Source of the DNA: Nanogingivalis sp963517825
GTDB taxonomy: Bacteria > Patescibacteriota > Saccharimonadia > Saccharimonadales > Saccharimonadaceae
DNA length: 64,000 bases
NCBI GenBank assembly: GCA_963517825.1
Contig: CAUQGB010000001.1
Location: 191,176 to 255,175 of the forward strand
Direction: 5' to 3'
The notes beneath the pieces are model-generated. The model made no database searches and was not told the origin of the DNA. It was given only the letters and a program-made list of their open reading frames with translations. Below, piece by piece: positions 8,804 through 16,819 of the stretch. Each line of letters begins with the position of its first letter. The first letter of the stretch is position 1. A program made the translations under genes and the position numbers.

Positions 8804-9457
8804 ATGAAGAAAAGCATATACGAAATAATTTTAGATTCTTTTGCGCCTGAAAGGTGTTATTTTTGTGGAAAACTTAGTAGTCCTATTTGCGAAAAATGCT
8901 TTAAAAGCTATTGTGGATTTGGAAAAATTCTTTCAAAACCTAATTCTGTGATTTTGAAAGAATTTTATCTGTCGGAGCGTTCTGGCGAGCTTCAAAAAAT
9001 GGTTGATGAGTTTAAACTTCAGAGCAAGCGACAAAATTGCCGACCTTTAGCGCGGCTTTTTGCTGATTTCTTACTTTCGAAAGAAGTTATCCTTAAAAAT
9101 CGTGATAAAATAGTTTTAATTCCCGTCCCGACGCTCTCGAGTCATATTCGTGAGCGTGGATTTGATCATACCGAGATGTTGGCGAAAAATCTTTCGGATA
9201 TGCTTAATGTTCAGAAAATACAAATTGTTCAAAAAATTGAAAAAACTTCACAACGAGGTGCAGATTTTAAAACTCGTCAAATTCAAGCTAAAAAATCCTA
9301 TAAATTTATCGGCGAGAGGCTTTCGCAAGATGAAATCTATGTGATTCTTGATGATATTCGAACAACTGGCGCAACTCTGAACTCAATTGCAGAAATCCTG
9401 CATAAAAATGGAGCGAGAAGAATTTGGGCATTTTATCTACTTCAACAAGAAAAATAA
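8804..9457 (+). CDS. comFC: ComFC-like phosphoribosyltransferase-fold competence protein
   Basis: 217 aa. An N-terminal zinc-ribbon (C-Y-F-C-G and C-E-K-C) is followed by a phosphoribosyltransferase fold containing LIPVPTLSSHIRERGFDHTE and the PRPP-loop motif VILDDIRTTGATLNSI. This is the ComF/ComFC arrangement and normal length. In competent bacteria ComFC acts with ComFA in taking up single-stranded DNA into the cytoplasm. It stands alone, with a GTATAAT box about 22 bp upstream and no clear ribosome site. It is relevant to the type IV pilus operon in the same window and to the TTCGAA signal. Confidence 0.85.
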   Translation: MKKSIYEIILDSFAPERCYFCGKLSSPICEKCFKSYCGFGKILSKPNSVILKEFYLSERSGELQKMVDEFKLQSKRQNCRPLARLFADFLLSKEVILKNRDKIVLIPVPTLSSHIRERGFDHTEMLAKNLSDMLNVQKIQIVQKIEKTSQRGADFKTRQIQAKKSYKFIGERLSQDEIYVILDDIRTTGATLNSIAEILHKNGARRIWAFYLLQQEK

Positions 9458-9498
9458 CTTGAGCTTTTAAAAAAAGTATGTTATAATGGTTTTCGTTT

Positions 9499-9588
9499 GG
9501 AGAGGTGGCCGAGTGGTTGAAGGCACCGGTCTTGAAAACCGGCATGCGGTAAAACGTATCGAGGGTTCGAATCCCTCCTTCTCCGCCA
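9499..9588 (+). tRNA. tRNA-Ser (anticodon TGA)
   Basis: 90-nt class II tRNA with GGAGAGG acceptor, long variable arm, GGTTCGAATCC T-arm and encoded CCA. The anticodon loop CTTGAAA gives TGA, reading UCA. Confidence 0.93.
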
Positions 9589-9597
9589 AGATAGGTA

Positions 9598-9627
9598 ATT
9601 CTGCTTAACGGCAGGATTTTCTATTTT
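9598..9627 (+). terminator. Terminator after tRNA-Ser(TGA)
   Basis: Stem TTCTGC / GCAGGA with loop TTAACG and a T-rich run, ten bases after the tRNA. Confidence 0.55.
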
Positions 9628-9677
9628 AGTGGAGATTTTTTGAATTTTTAAATAGCTTATGGTATAATTAAAATATT

Positions 9678-10355
9678 ATGAATTTCGACAATGAAAACCG
9701 AAATGGCGTTCCTCGCGTAACGGGTTTGCCTGAATCACAATTTCGAACACCTGAGGTAGGTAGTTTTATGGCTGAAAACCCTAAAGAATCTACCGAGCCG
9801 GTTTTTGAAGAAGTTAAACCTTTTAACCCAGAAGAATATACGCAAGTTCGTGAAGTTGAGAATAATCAATCTCCTGCTGAAAATATTGCCGAAGAACGAG
9901 AAATTGTTAATTGGCAAGCACAAGACTTAATAATCGGTGATAAAAATAAATCTTGGTATATTATATTTTCGATTATTATTTTAGCATTTTGTCTTTTTGC
10001 AATCTTGAACCAATCTTGGACTTTTCTTGCTTTAATTATAGTGTCAGCCATTGGAATTTTAACTCTTCGAAAATCAAATCACACTCAAATTATATCTTAT
10101 AGTCTTTCGACTCATGGAGTTTATATGGGTGAAACTTTTCATTCCTATGGTGAATTTCGAGCTTTTGGTATTCGAAAAGAGACAAATACTTATGCTATTA
10201 TTCTTTTGCCTAAAAAACGCTTTTCGCCCAGCACAATTATTTACTTCCCAAAGGAAAATGGTGAGAAAATCACAGATATTATTGGCGCTCGCCTACCGAT
10301 GGAAGAAGTTAAACTTGATTTAATCGACCAGATTATTCGAAAAATTAATCTTTAA
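9678..10355 (+). CDS. Membrane protein of unknown function with two central helices
   Basis: 225 aa, not assigned to a known family. Residues 1-85 are polar and acidic, followed by two closely spaced hydrophobic helices (about 95-130) and a soluble region of about 95 residues with alternating strands (ISYSLSTHGVYMGE, FRAFGIRKE, IIYFPKENGEKI), which resembles a bacterial PH-like domain in pattern only. Both ends would be cytoplasmic. A TATAAT box ends nine bases before the ATG, so the message is probably leaderless or nearly so. It sits alone between two tRNA genes. Confidence 0.7.
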   Translation: MNFDNENRNGVPRVTGLPESQFRTPEVGSFMAENPKESTEPVFEEVKPFNPEEYTQVREVENNQSPAENIAEEREIVNWQAQDLIIGDKNKSWYIIFSIIILAFCLFAILNQSWTFLALIIVSAIGILTLRKSNHTQIISYSLSTHGVYMGETFHSYGEFRAFGIRKETNTYAIILLPKKRFSPSTIIYFPKENGEKITDIIGARLPMEEVKLDLIDQIIRKINL

Positions 10356-10444
10356 TCTTGCAATATTTTAAAAAATATGCTAAAATTTAAATGTCTGCCT
10401 AATGCGGAAGAACTTCAAAAGTTAGCTACTGAAAAGTAGCATAT

Positions 10445-10521
10445 GCACCTGTAGCTCAGCTGGATAGAGCGTTGGCTTGCGGAGCCAAAGGTCGTAAGTT
10501 CGAATCTTGCCAGGTGTACCA
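10445..10521 (+). tRNA. tRNA-Arg (anticodon GCG)
   Basis: 77-nt class I tRNA: GCACCTG acceptor pairing with CAGGTGT, D-arm GCTCAGCTGGATAGAGC, anticodon stem TTGGC/GCCAA enclosing TTGCGGA, T-arm with TTCGAAT, and CCA encoded. The anticodon is GCG, not the usual ACG, so it should read CGC and CGU without needing inosine editing. Confidence 0.9.
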
Positions 10522-10528
10522 TAGAAAA

Positions 10529-10560
10529 AGCATCAGATCAATCTGGTGTTTTTTCTATTT
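10529..10560 (+). terminator. Terminator after tRNA-Arg
   Basis: Stem CATCAGA / TCTGGTG with loop TCAA, then TTTTTTCTATTTT. Confidence 0.65.
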
Positions 10561-10578
10561 TAGTGATATAATCATTTT

Positions 10579-12030
10579 ATGATTAAAATACAAAAAAGAA
10601 AAAATAATAAGATTATATATACTTCAATTATCATTTTATTACTTTTACTAAGTGGAATTATATTTCTTAATAAAATTAACTATAATGCAGAAGAAAAACA
10701 TAATCAAGACATTATAAAATATTATTTTAAAGATTCGAAATATAATGGAATTAGTTCAAAATTTATTGAAAGAAAAAATTCTAAAGAAGATGTTTTATTG
10801 GAAATCCCTATTACGAAGAATAATAAAATCAATGAATTTATAAATAATAAAATTCAAGAAATTGATGATACTTTTAAAGATGACGCAAATAAATCAACTT
10901 TCGAAAATATTTCAACTGAAAGAATTAGCTATCAAGTTTATTATAATAACGATGATGCTATTTCAATTTTAATTTCAATCAAACAAGATACTCATGGAGC
11001 TAATTTGAATGATCAAAATTTATTTTGGACATTTAATGCTAAAAATGGAGAAATCATAAAGTTTAGTGATTTTTTGAATAATAAAGAAAAAGAAAAATCT
11101 AGTATTTTGGAAATCATTAAAAATAAAATTCAAGATTACTTAAAAAATAGTAAAAAAGAATTTTCGAACGAAATTTTGAATGATTTGGATTTTGAGAGTT
11201 TTGAAAATATAATAATATTAGATAAACAAACGATTGATTTTCCTTTTTCTAAAGGTCAAATTATTCCTTCTAATTTTTCTTCGGTTCAATTTCAAATTAA
11301 AATTTTAGAAATTTCTAATTTCTTGCAAAATAATTTTTCAAGAAAAATATTCGAAGTTCCTGATATGCAAAATTTGAAACAAGCTCAAAAAACAACACCG
11401 ATAGCTTCTAAATCTCCGATTCTTAATAAAGATTGCTCAAAATGTATTGCTTTAACCTTTGATGATGGACCAGGTATATATACCGATAAACTCCTTTCTT
11501 ATCTTCAAAGTTATAAAGCGAAGGCAACTTTCTTTATGATTGGGCCAAGTGCTCAGAGACATCCTTCTATTGTAAAGCGAGTTTTTGATGATGGACATCA
11601 AATTGGTAATCACACCTGGTCTCACCCTTCTCTACCGGGTTTATCTCCTGCACAAGTTCAAAATGAAATATCCTCAACTAATAATATCCTACAAGGAATT
11701 ACAGGTGTAAAACCTACTACACTTAGGCCTCCATATGGTGCAACTGATGCGGCCGTGCAAAGAGTTGTTTCTAATCTTGGAATGAGTTCGATTTTATGGT
11801 CTGTTGATACTCGTGACTGGGCGGATAGAAATTCGAATATTGTTTGTAATAGAGCAATCTCGAATACGCGACCTGGTGCAATAATTTTAATGCATGATAT
11901 TCACCGAACATCGGTTGAAGCGGTTCCATGTATTTTACAGAATTTAAGTTCTCAAGGTTATCAATTTGTGACTGTTGATAAGTTGCTTGGCGATCTTCAA
12001 TCTGGTTATATATATTATTCAGCAAAATAA
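10579..12030 (+). CDS. Membrane-anchored polysaccharide deacetylase (PdaC-like)
   Basis: 483 aa. An N-terminal membrane anchor (about 10-30), a 240-residue extracytoplasmic region of the DUF4163/DUF3298 (RsiV-like) type, and a C-terminal NodB deacetylase domain. The NodB motifs are intact: TFDDGPG (Asp-Asp), HTWSHPSL (metal-binding His pair), RPPYGAT, DTRDWADR and LMHDIH. This matches the Bacillus PdaC layout. The enzyme would remove N-acetyl groups from a wall polysaccharide, its own peptidoglycan or possibly that of a host cell. The -10 box (TGATATAAT) ends six bases before the ATG, so the mRNA is predicted leaderless. The N-terminal half is more AT-rich than the catalytic half. Confidence 0.85.
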   Translation: MIKIQKRKNNKIIYTSIIILLLLLSGIIFLNKINYNAEEKHNQDIIKYYFKDSKYNGISSKFIERKNSKEDVLLEIPITKNNKINEFINNKIQEIDDTFKDDANKSTFENISTERISYQVYYNNDDAISILISIKQDTHGANLNDQNLFWTFNAKNGEIIKFSDFLNNKEKEKSSILEIIKNKIQDYLKNSKKEFSNEILNDLDFESFENIIILDKQTIDFPFSKGQIIPSNFSSVQFQIKILEISNFLQNNFSRKIFEVPDMQNLKQAQKTTPIASKSPILNKDCSKCIALTFDDGPGIYTDKLLSYLQSYKAKATFFMIGPSAQRHPSIVKRVFDDGHQIGNHTWSHPSLPGLSPAQVQNEISSTNNILQGITGVKPTTLRPPYGATDAAVQRVVSNLGMSSILWSVDTRDWADRNSNIVCNRAISNTRPGAIILMHDIHRTSVEAVPCILQNLSSQGYQFVTVDKLLGDLQSGYIYYSAK

Positions 12031-12071
12031 ATATTTATTTAATCTCTAATATATGATAAAATATAAATATT

Positions 12072-12161
12072 GGAGAGGTGGCCGAGTGGTTGAAGGCGCA
12101 CGACTCGAAATCGTGTATGCGGGCAACCGTATCGGGGGTTCGAATCCCCCCTTCTCCGCCA
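12072..12161 (+). tRNA. tRNA-Ser (anticodon CGA)
   Basis: 90-nt class II tRNA with the same GGAGAGG acceptor as the other Ser tRNA, loop CTCGAAA (anticodon CGA, reading UCG), long variable arm and encoded CCA. Confidence 0.93.
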
Positions 12162-12168
12162 CGAAAGT

Positions 12169-12193
12169 AGCTCGCATTCGCGGGCTTTTTTCG
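12169..12193 (+). terminator. Terminator after tRNA-Ser(CGA)
   Basis: Stem AGCTCGC / GCGGGCT with an ATTC loop, then a run of T. Confidence 0.65.
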
Positions 12194-12222
12194 TATTTAT
12201 TAACTTTAGCTTTAAGATTTGT

Positions 12223-12249
12223 TATAATGGAAAAATATTTTTATAAATA
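12223..12249 (+). promoter_or_regulatory. -10 box and 5'-terminal hairpin of the four-helix membrane protein gene
   Basis: TATAAT at 12223-12228; the predicted start is at about 12235. The perfect hairpin TATTT-TTAT-AAATA begins at 12236. See the finding on 5'-terminal hairpins. Confidence 0.45.
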
Positions 12250-12274
12250 GTTCTTTTAGAAATGAGGTTAATAT

Positions 12275-12685
12275 ATGAAAAAGATGTTTTTTCAATTTGT
12301 TTTTGTTTATGCGTTTTCGCTAATTGTTGCGATATTACTGTTAATTTTTAAATCAAGATTTTCAGAGGTTAACTATCTTGTAGCACGAATTTTACTTTTT
12401 GATTATAGTATATTTACAGGTATGTTACTTTTTATCCCAAGATTTACGATATGGTTAGTAAAGAAGATTTTTAAGAATAATGTTGCTGACCCTGATAAAT
12501 TTCCAGAGGGTTCAATATCTTGGCCATATATTATTCTATTTGTTTTCGTTTTAGATGTATTTCTATATATATTTTTCGGGGTTACGTTAATAATCCCTAT
12601 AGCTGTTATTATACAATCTAGTTATATTTTATATAATTTTGCTAAAAATTATAAAACTTTAATTTTGATGGATTCGGAAGAATAA
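12275..12685 (+). CDS. Small four-helix membrane protein, unknown function
   Basis: 136 aa with four hydrophobic helices (about 5-25, 40-58, 82-104 and 107-122), Lys-rich turns after the second helix (WLVKKIFKN) and a short acidic C-terminus. No family recognised and no catalytic motif visible. GAGGTT lies eight bases before the ATG. It is a single gene with its own promoter, 5' hairpin and terminator, like several other orphan genes in this window. Confidence 0.6.
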   Translation: MKKMFFQFVFVYAFSLIVAILLLIFKSRFSEVNYLVARILLFDYSIFTGMLLFIPRFTIWLVKKIFKNNVADPDKFPEGSISWPYIILFVFVLDVFLYIFFGVTLIIPIAVIIQSSYILYNFAKNYKTLILMDSEE

Positions 12686-12694
12686 CCTCTCTAA

Positions 12695-12718
12695 GTCAGC
12701 AAAAGCTGGCTTTTTTAT
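12695..12718 (+). terminator. Terminator of the four-helix membrane protein gene
   Basis: Stem GTCAGC / GCTGGC with AAAA loop and six T. Confidence 0.75.
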
Positions 12719-12727
12719 TTTCGAAAA

Positions 12728-12767
12728 ATAAAAACCGCCTTTTTTGAAACTTGATGGCGGTTTTTTA
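12728..12767 (-). terminator. Terminator of the SIS-domain isomerase gene
   Basis: AAAACCGCC and GGCGGTTTT arms around an A/T-rich loop; faces the preceding plus-strand terminator, with a TTCGAA between them. Confidence 0.7.
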
Positions 12768-12772
12768 ATTTA

Positions 12773-13822
12773 TTATTTTACTAATTCAACTTTTAATTTT
12801 TCAATCAACTCCACCGGTGTTGGATTGGTATTATTCAAAATCGCAAGATAAATACTCACAAAATCCGCCAAAATTGAGCCCCAAAGCACTTGCTCGAGAT
12901 AAGTTGAACCTTTTAGTTCAATATTTCGTGCTGCTGGGCGCTTTCCGCTCAAAAGTCTATCTGATATTTCGAAACGCTTTTGAACGCGCGGATGATCTAA
13001 ATTACTTCGCAAATTGAAAATTGCAAAAAGTTTTTCAATTGGATGCGAACTCCAACCGATGAACTCGTTATGATTGAATTCTGGATATTCGTTATAAAAG
13101 CTAACATTTTTAGCGTTTTCATTCCAGGAGATTTTCCATTTATAAGCCAGAGGTGAAAATTCACTCGAACTCAAAAATACTGCACTTCGCCCCGCTGAAT
13201 ATAATGCAAGCTGTTTGGCATAATTTCGGTCGTTCGAAACGCTCGCAACCCAAGATTCGCTCTCTTTTCGCAAAAAATCGGCATAATGCTCAATTTCTTC
13301 ATGTTTTTCATTTGAAATAACCCCAAAATTTACCAAGATTTTCGTCAAGGCGCGAAAATTATAAATCACCGCCATTCGAGGTTGTAAGCCGGCTGGCAAT
13401 TTAACGTGCGCAATATCACGACTTCGAGCGATTTCTTCAATTTTACCATGAGAAGAAATGGTTGCAATTTGTGCGCCGATTTCAATAGCTTGATGTAGTG
13501 CTGAGATTGTTTCTTCAGTATTTCCAGAATAAGAACTGATAATTACAAGTGTATTTTTCGAAACATTTTTTGGTAAAATGTAATTTCGAATAACCTCAAT
13601 TGGTAAAGTTATATCGTTTTCAAGCCACTTTTTAACAATTAAGCCAGCGAGTGCAGATCCGCCCATTCCGGCAATTACGATATTTTTAATCTCCCTCCCA
13701 TCATTTTCGGGAGAAAGAACTTCCGCTTGAAAAAGCGTTTGCTTCCATTGTTCGCTAGCGACTAAGAGTGCATTTTGTGGGTCGCGCTGAACTAATATAT
13801 TAAAATTATCTAACATTTCCAC
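12773..13822 (-). CDS. Bifunctional phosphoglucose/phosphomannose isomerase
   Basis: 349 aa, the normal size of the bifunctional PGI/PMI family, which is much shorter than classical Pgi. Two SIS domains: the first has NIVIAGMGGSALAG and the sugar-phosphate loop IISSYSGNTEETISAL; the second has GRSAVFLSSSEF and a conserved FNHNEFIGW segment with likely catalytic Glu/His. It interconverts glucose-6-P and fructose-6-P and also mannose-6-P. With zwf at 17.7 kb it suggests a hexose-phosphate to pentose-phosphate route. ATG at 13822; a second in-frame ATG at 13816 is possible. Confidence 0.85.
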   Translation of the reverse strand: MEMLDNFNILVQRDPQNALLVASEQWKQTLFQAEVLSPENDGREIKNIVIAGMGGSALAGLIVKKWLENDITLPIEVIRNYILPKNVSKNTLVIISSYSGNTEETISALHQAIEIGAQIATISSHGKIEEIARSRDIAHVKLPAGLQPRMAVIYNFRALTKILVNFGVISNEKHEEIEHYADFLRKESESWVASVSNDRNYAKQLALYSAGRSAVFLSSSEFSPLAYKWKISWNENAKNVSFYNEYPEFNHNEFIGWSSHPIEKLFAIFNLRSNLDHPRVQKRFEISDRLLSGKRPAARNIELKGSTYLEQVLWGSILADFVSIYLAILNNTNPTPVELIEKLKVELVK

Positions 13823-13911
13823 CCTTTCGAAAAATAATCTTGATTATGCTTTAATTCTATGATACAATATAATTAATAAAAAGTAAAGTCAATTAAATAT
13901 AAAGGTGGGTT

Positions 13912-14373
13912 ATGGAAATTGATATGAATCAAACAAGCAAAATGCCAGTTAGCGACGACCCAGAGCTCGCTAAGATTCTTTCTGGTGTTAGCGGATCTTC
14001 GGATAATTCTGACGATAATCAAAACACTGATGAACTCCAATATGAAGATTTAAACCAAGTTGAGATTCCAGCTACAGAAGAAGATCAACCAGTTACTGAG
14101 CAACCTCAGCAGACTGCAATGCCAAGCTTTGGTGGCTTAGACTTGGATACAATTAAAGGTTACGCACTTGAAGCTTTGCGTCCATTGGTTGATAAGTTAA
14201 CAGTTTCAAATGAAGAAAAGTTCGACATTTATCTTTTGCTTCTTCGCTCAAGTGATGATAATACTTTAATTGAACCAGCTTATAATGCTGCTCGAATGAT
14301 CGAGGATGAAACCAAACGCGCAAATGCACTTCTTGATGTGATTAAAGAAATTGATTACTTTAAATCTAAATAA
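13912..14373 (+). CDS. Acidic conserved protein of unknown function
   Basis: 153 aa. The first 80 residues are disordered-looking (Asp, Asn, Gln, Glu, Pro), followed by a compact helical region: LDTIKGYALEALRPLVDKLT, EEKFDIYLLLLRSSDDN, YNAARMIEDETKRANALLDV. No membrane segment and no recognised family. It has a TATAAT box about 40 bp upstream, the site AAAGGTGGG close to the ATG, and a terminator, so it is expressed as a single gene. Confidence 0.65.
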   Translation: MEIDMNQTSKMPVSDDPELAKILSGVSGSSDNSDDNQNTDELQYEDLNQVEIPATEEDQPVTEQPQQTAMPSFGGLDLDTIKGYALEALRPLVDKLTVSNEEKFDIYLLLLRSSDDNTLIEPAYNAARMIEDETKRANALLDVIKEIDYFKSK

Positions 14374-14379
14374 TTATAA

Positions 14380-14413
14380 AAAACTGCAAAGCTTAGACTT
14401 TCGCAGTTTTTTT
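14380..14413 (+). terminator. Terminator after the acidic protein gene
   Basis: Stem AAAACTGC(AAAG) / (CTTT)GCAGTTTT followed by a long T run. Confidence 0.75.
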
Positions 14414-14440
14414 GTTTTTGGGGATATTAAACTTACTAAG

Positions 14441-14646
14441 CTAAAACAAAAATAAGCCCCAAATGCAGGACCTATTTCTATTTTTGAAATTTAGATTTTT
14501 TCGAATTTTTATTGATTTTCTAATAAAGAATATAACTACCGGTGTAAAAATTGCAGCAATTAGACCGATCAATACTAGTATAATGGTGTTATTTTGATGG
14601 TTTTTATTTTCACTTATTACTTTTAATAATGTACTTAAGATTGTTT
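14441..14646 (-). pseudogene. Possible remnant of a small membrane-protein gene
   Basis: The 340-bp gap between two genes is mostly unexplained. On the minus strand a frame runs from after a TGA to a TAG at 14441 and encodes a polar start, a convincing hydrophobic helix (ILVLIGLIAAIFTPVVIFF) and a basic tail (RKSIKIRKN). There is no ATG, GTG or TTG near its beginning. It looks like the decayed end of a membrane protein or a peptide with an unusual start. Low confidence. Confidence 0.25.
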
Positions 14647-14656
14647 TAAATCATAT

Positions 14657-14704
14657 TTGCAAAAAAATCAATAGTGTGCTAAAATTTAAATACTTTTCGA
14701 AAAG
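14657..14704 (+). promoter_or_regulatory. Promoter and 5'-terminal hairpin of the 111-aa orphan gene
   Basis: TTGCAA (14657-14662), 17-bp spacer, TAAAAT (14680-14685). The predicted start is at about 14692; the palindrome CTTTTCGAAAAG begins at 14693, directly followed by a GGGGTGG ribosome site. Confidence 0.5.
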
Positions 14705-14715
14705 GGGTGGAAGAA

Positions 14716-15051
14716 ATGGAAAAAGCACTTTTGAATAGATTTGGAAAAACTGATTTATTTTTTTGGATAGCTGCTACTCTTTGTACTGAAAGAGTTAAAG
14801 AGCCTGAAAAGTCCTATTTGCTTAAAGATAACTCTAATTTTGGGGAATTAATCCTTGAAATCGAGACTAATCAACCGATTGGGGTTCTTCGTAGAAAGAG
14901 TTTCTTTTTTGAGTTAAATGATAACAATCTTAAAGAGGCTGAAAATGCACTTCTTGAGGGGCAAATTGCAAATTTGTATATTCGAAGAAGTAAACCTTCA
15001 GACACTAACTTTAGATCGTTTGTCGATCGACTAGACAACCAAGCTATTTAA
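14716..15051 (+). CDS. Orphan protein of unknown function
   Basis: 111 aa from the ATG at 14716; I prefer this to the GTG at 14707 because GGGGTGG (14704-14710) would then act as the ribosome site. Soluble mixed alpha/beta sequence with LFFWIAATLCTERV, ELILEIETNQPIGVLRR and a helix KEAENALLEG. No family recognised. A single gene with its own promoter, leader hairpin and terminator. Confidence 0.55.
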   Translation: MEKALLNRFGKTDLFFWIAATLCTERVKEPEKSYLLKDNSNFGELILEIETNQPIGVLRRKSFFFELNDNNLKEAENALLEGQIANLYIRRSKPSDTNFRSFVDRLDNQAI

Positions 15052-15056
15052 AATTA

Positions 15057-15081
15057 AGCCGTTCAAAAGAACGGTTTTTAT
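15057..15081 (+). terminator. Terminator of the 111-aa orphan gene
   Basis: Stem AGCCGTTC / GAACGGTT with AAAA loop and T-rich tail that runs into a TTTTCGAAAAT site. Confidence 0.75.
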
Positions 15082-15092
15082 TTTCGAAAATT

Positions 15093-15117
15093 AAAATCGC
15101 TCGATTTGAGCGATTTT
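15093..15117 (-). terminator. Terminator of murE
   Basis: Stem AAAATCGCTC / GAGCGATTTT with T tail on the minus strand. Confidence 0.7.
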
Positions 15118-15121
15118 TGGG

Positions 15122-16432
15122 TTATTTTTTAAAGATTTCCTGAGCAATTTCACGTACGATTTGAGCGTCGTTCCAAGGTGTTTTTTCGCCGTCAATTACG
15201 CGGTAAACTTCATGCCCTAAACCTGTAATCAACACAATATCACCTTTGCCTGCAATTTGTAAAGCTTTTCGAATCGCTTCTTTTCGATCTGGAATTTCTT
15301 GAATATTTGCTGGGAGTTTGTCGTTCTTTTTCGAGATTCCGGAGATGATTTCTTCACGAATTTGTGTGGCATCTTCGGTGTAATTTTCTTCATCAGTGAT
15401 AATAATTCGGTCGGCTAAATCTTGTGCGATTTTCCCCATAATTGGGCGTTTTTCGCGATCTCGGTCACCACAAGCACCAAAAACTAAAATCGTGCGATTT
15501 TTCGAAATTTCTTTTGCGGATTTGAGGAGTTTTTCGAGCGCATCTGGTGTGTGAGCATAATCAACAATCGTGTCAAATGGCAATCCTGGAGTTGCGTATT
15601 CAAAACGACCCGAAACACCTTCAAGATTAGCAATTCCCTCTTGAATATCTTTGAGTGAAATCCCTAAAAGATATGCACCCGCCGCCGCCGCGGTCATATT
15701 GTAAATGTTAAATTCTCCCGGCAGGTTTGTAGCAATTTCAAGCTCAACATTATTGTCGATTCGAAGGTTAGCCTCACTTCCCTTTTTATAGAGCTTGATT
15801 TTTTCAATTTTAACATCAGCCGATTCTCCTTCGCCATAAGTGATTTTTTGGCTTTCAGTGGCAAAATTATTGAAATAATCAAACCATTCATCATCGGCAT
15901 TTAGAACTACGAGATTTGGATTCATTTCGAAAAGTTTAGCTTTTGCTGCGGCGTAATTTTCCATTGTTTTGTGGTAATCAAGATGATCTTGCGTGAGGTT
16001 TGTCATAATTGCCATTTCGATCGGCACGCCTTCGAATTTATATTGGTCAAGTGCGTGCGAAGTTGCTTCGATTAGTGCGAATTCAACATCGGCTTTTTTT
16101 GCATCGCGAAAGAATTTTTGAAGCCGAGCAACCGTTGCTGTGGTAGAATTTGTATCGTTTACGGTTTGTTCACCTGCAATTTCGATGTTTGCTGTTGAAA
16201 ACATTGCAGTTCGATAGCCAGCTTCTTTTAAAATCTCATTAAGAAAATTAACAGTAGTTGTTTTACCGTTTGTACCAGTTACAGCAATCACTCTCAAATC
16301 ATGAGCGGGATTTCCGTAACGCGCCGAGATTATTTTCGCACGGCTTTTTCGATAAGATTTTTCCAGCCCAACAAGTGCCGATTTTGGCAAAACTTTGCGA
16401 GCAGTTTTCGTTAAATTATTCTTAATGCTCAT
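15122..16432 (-). CDS. murE: MurE-type UDP-MurNAc-tripeptide ligase with non-DAP motif
   Basis: 436 aa. It has the Mur ligase P-loop (VTGTNGKTTT, 51-60), the substrate region NSTTAT, ATSHALDQ, TNLTQDHLDYH typical of MurE, and a C-terminal domain with VFGACGDRDREKRP and ITGLGHE. Compared with about 490 residues for MurE, most of the N-terminal uridine-binding domain is missing; only about 45 residues precede the P-loop. Where DAP-adding enzymes have DNPR, this protein reads TDEENYTED (346-354), so meso-DAP is an unlikely substrate. It adds the third amino acid of the peptidoglycan stem peptide in the cytoplasm. Single gene. Another Mur ligase such as MurT is possible but less likely given DHLDYH. 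Confidence 0.8.
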   Translation of the reverse strand: MSIKNNLTKTARKVLPKSALVGLEKSYRKSRAKIISARYGNPAHDLRVIAVTGTNGKTTTVNFLNEILKEAGYRTAMFSTANIEIAGEQTVNDTNSTTATVARLQKFFRDAKKADVEFALIEATSHALDQYKFEGVPIEMAIMTNLTQDHLDYHKTMENYAAAKAKLFEMNPNLVVLNADDEWFDYFNNFATESQKITYGEGESADVKIEKIKLYKKGSEANLRIDNNVELEIATNLPGEFNIYNMTAAAAGAYLLGISLKDIQEGIANLEGVSGRFEYATPGLPFDTIVDYAHTPDALEKLLKSAKEISKNRTILVFGACGDRDREKRPIMGKIAQDLADRIIITDEENYTEDATQIREEIISGISKKNDKLPANIQEIPDRKEAIRKALQIAGKGDIVLITGLGHEVYRVIDGEKTPWNDAQIVREIAQEIFKK

Positions 16433-16518
16433 ACTTAAATTATATCACTTTTGTAAGGTCAGAGCAAATTGCAAAATAAAAACAGCTTCTTTCGAAGACT
16501 GTTTCTAAAAATAATTTC

Positions 16519-16603
16519 TGGTACACGAGAAAGGACTTGAACCTTCACGCCAATTGGCACTAGTTCCTAAGACTAGCGTGTCTACCAATTCCACCACTCG
16601 TGC
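16519..16603 (-). tRNA. tRNA-Leu (anticodon TAG)
   Basis: 85-nt class II tRNA on the minus strand: acceptor GCACGAG, anticodon loop CTTAGGA (TAG, reading CUA), long variable arm, T-arm GGTTCAAGTCC, CCA encoded. Confidence 0.92.
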
Positions 16604-16671
16604 AAAATTACTTTATTATTTTAACTGATATTTTTCGAAAAGTCAAGGATTTTTCAAAAAAATATTGGTTT

Positions 16672-16759
16672 TGGCGGAGAGAACAGGATTCGAACCTGCG
16701 AGAGCTTGCGCCCAACACGCGTTCCAGGCGTGCGCCTTAAACCACTCGGCCATCTCTCC
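16672..16759 (-). tRNA. tRNA-Ser (anticodon GGA)
   Basis: 88-nt class II tRNA on the minus strand: GGAGAGA acceptor, loop CTGGAAC (GGA, reading UCC/UCU), long variable arm, CCA encoded. Confidence 0.92.
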
Positions 16760-16819
16760 ATAAAATTATTTTACTTTATTTTTTAATTTTTTTCAATCAG
16801 AACGTGATATAATTTAATT

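Noticed and set aside
12053..12250. 65-codon frame across tRNA-Ser(CGA)
   Set aside because: It is the tRNA gene read as protein.
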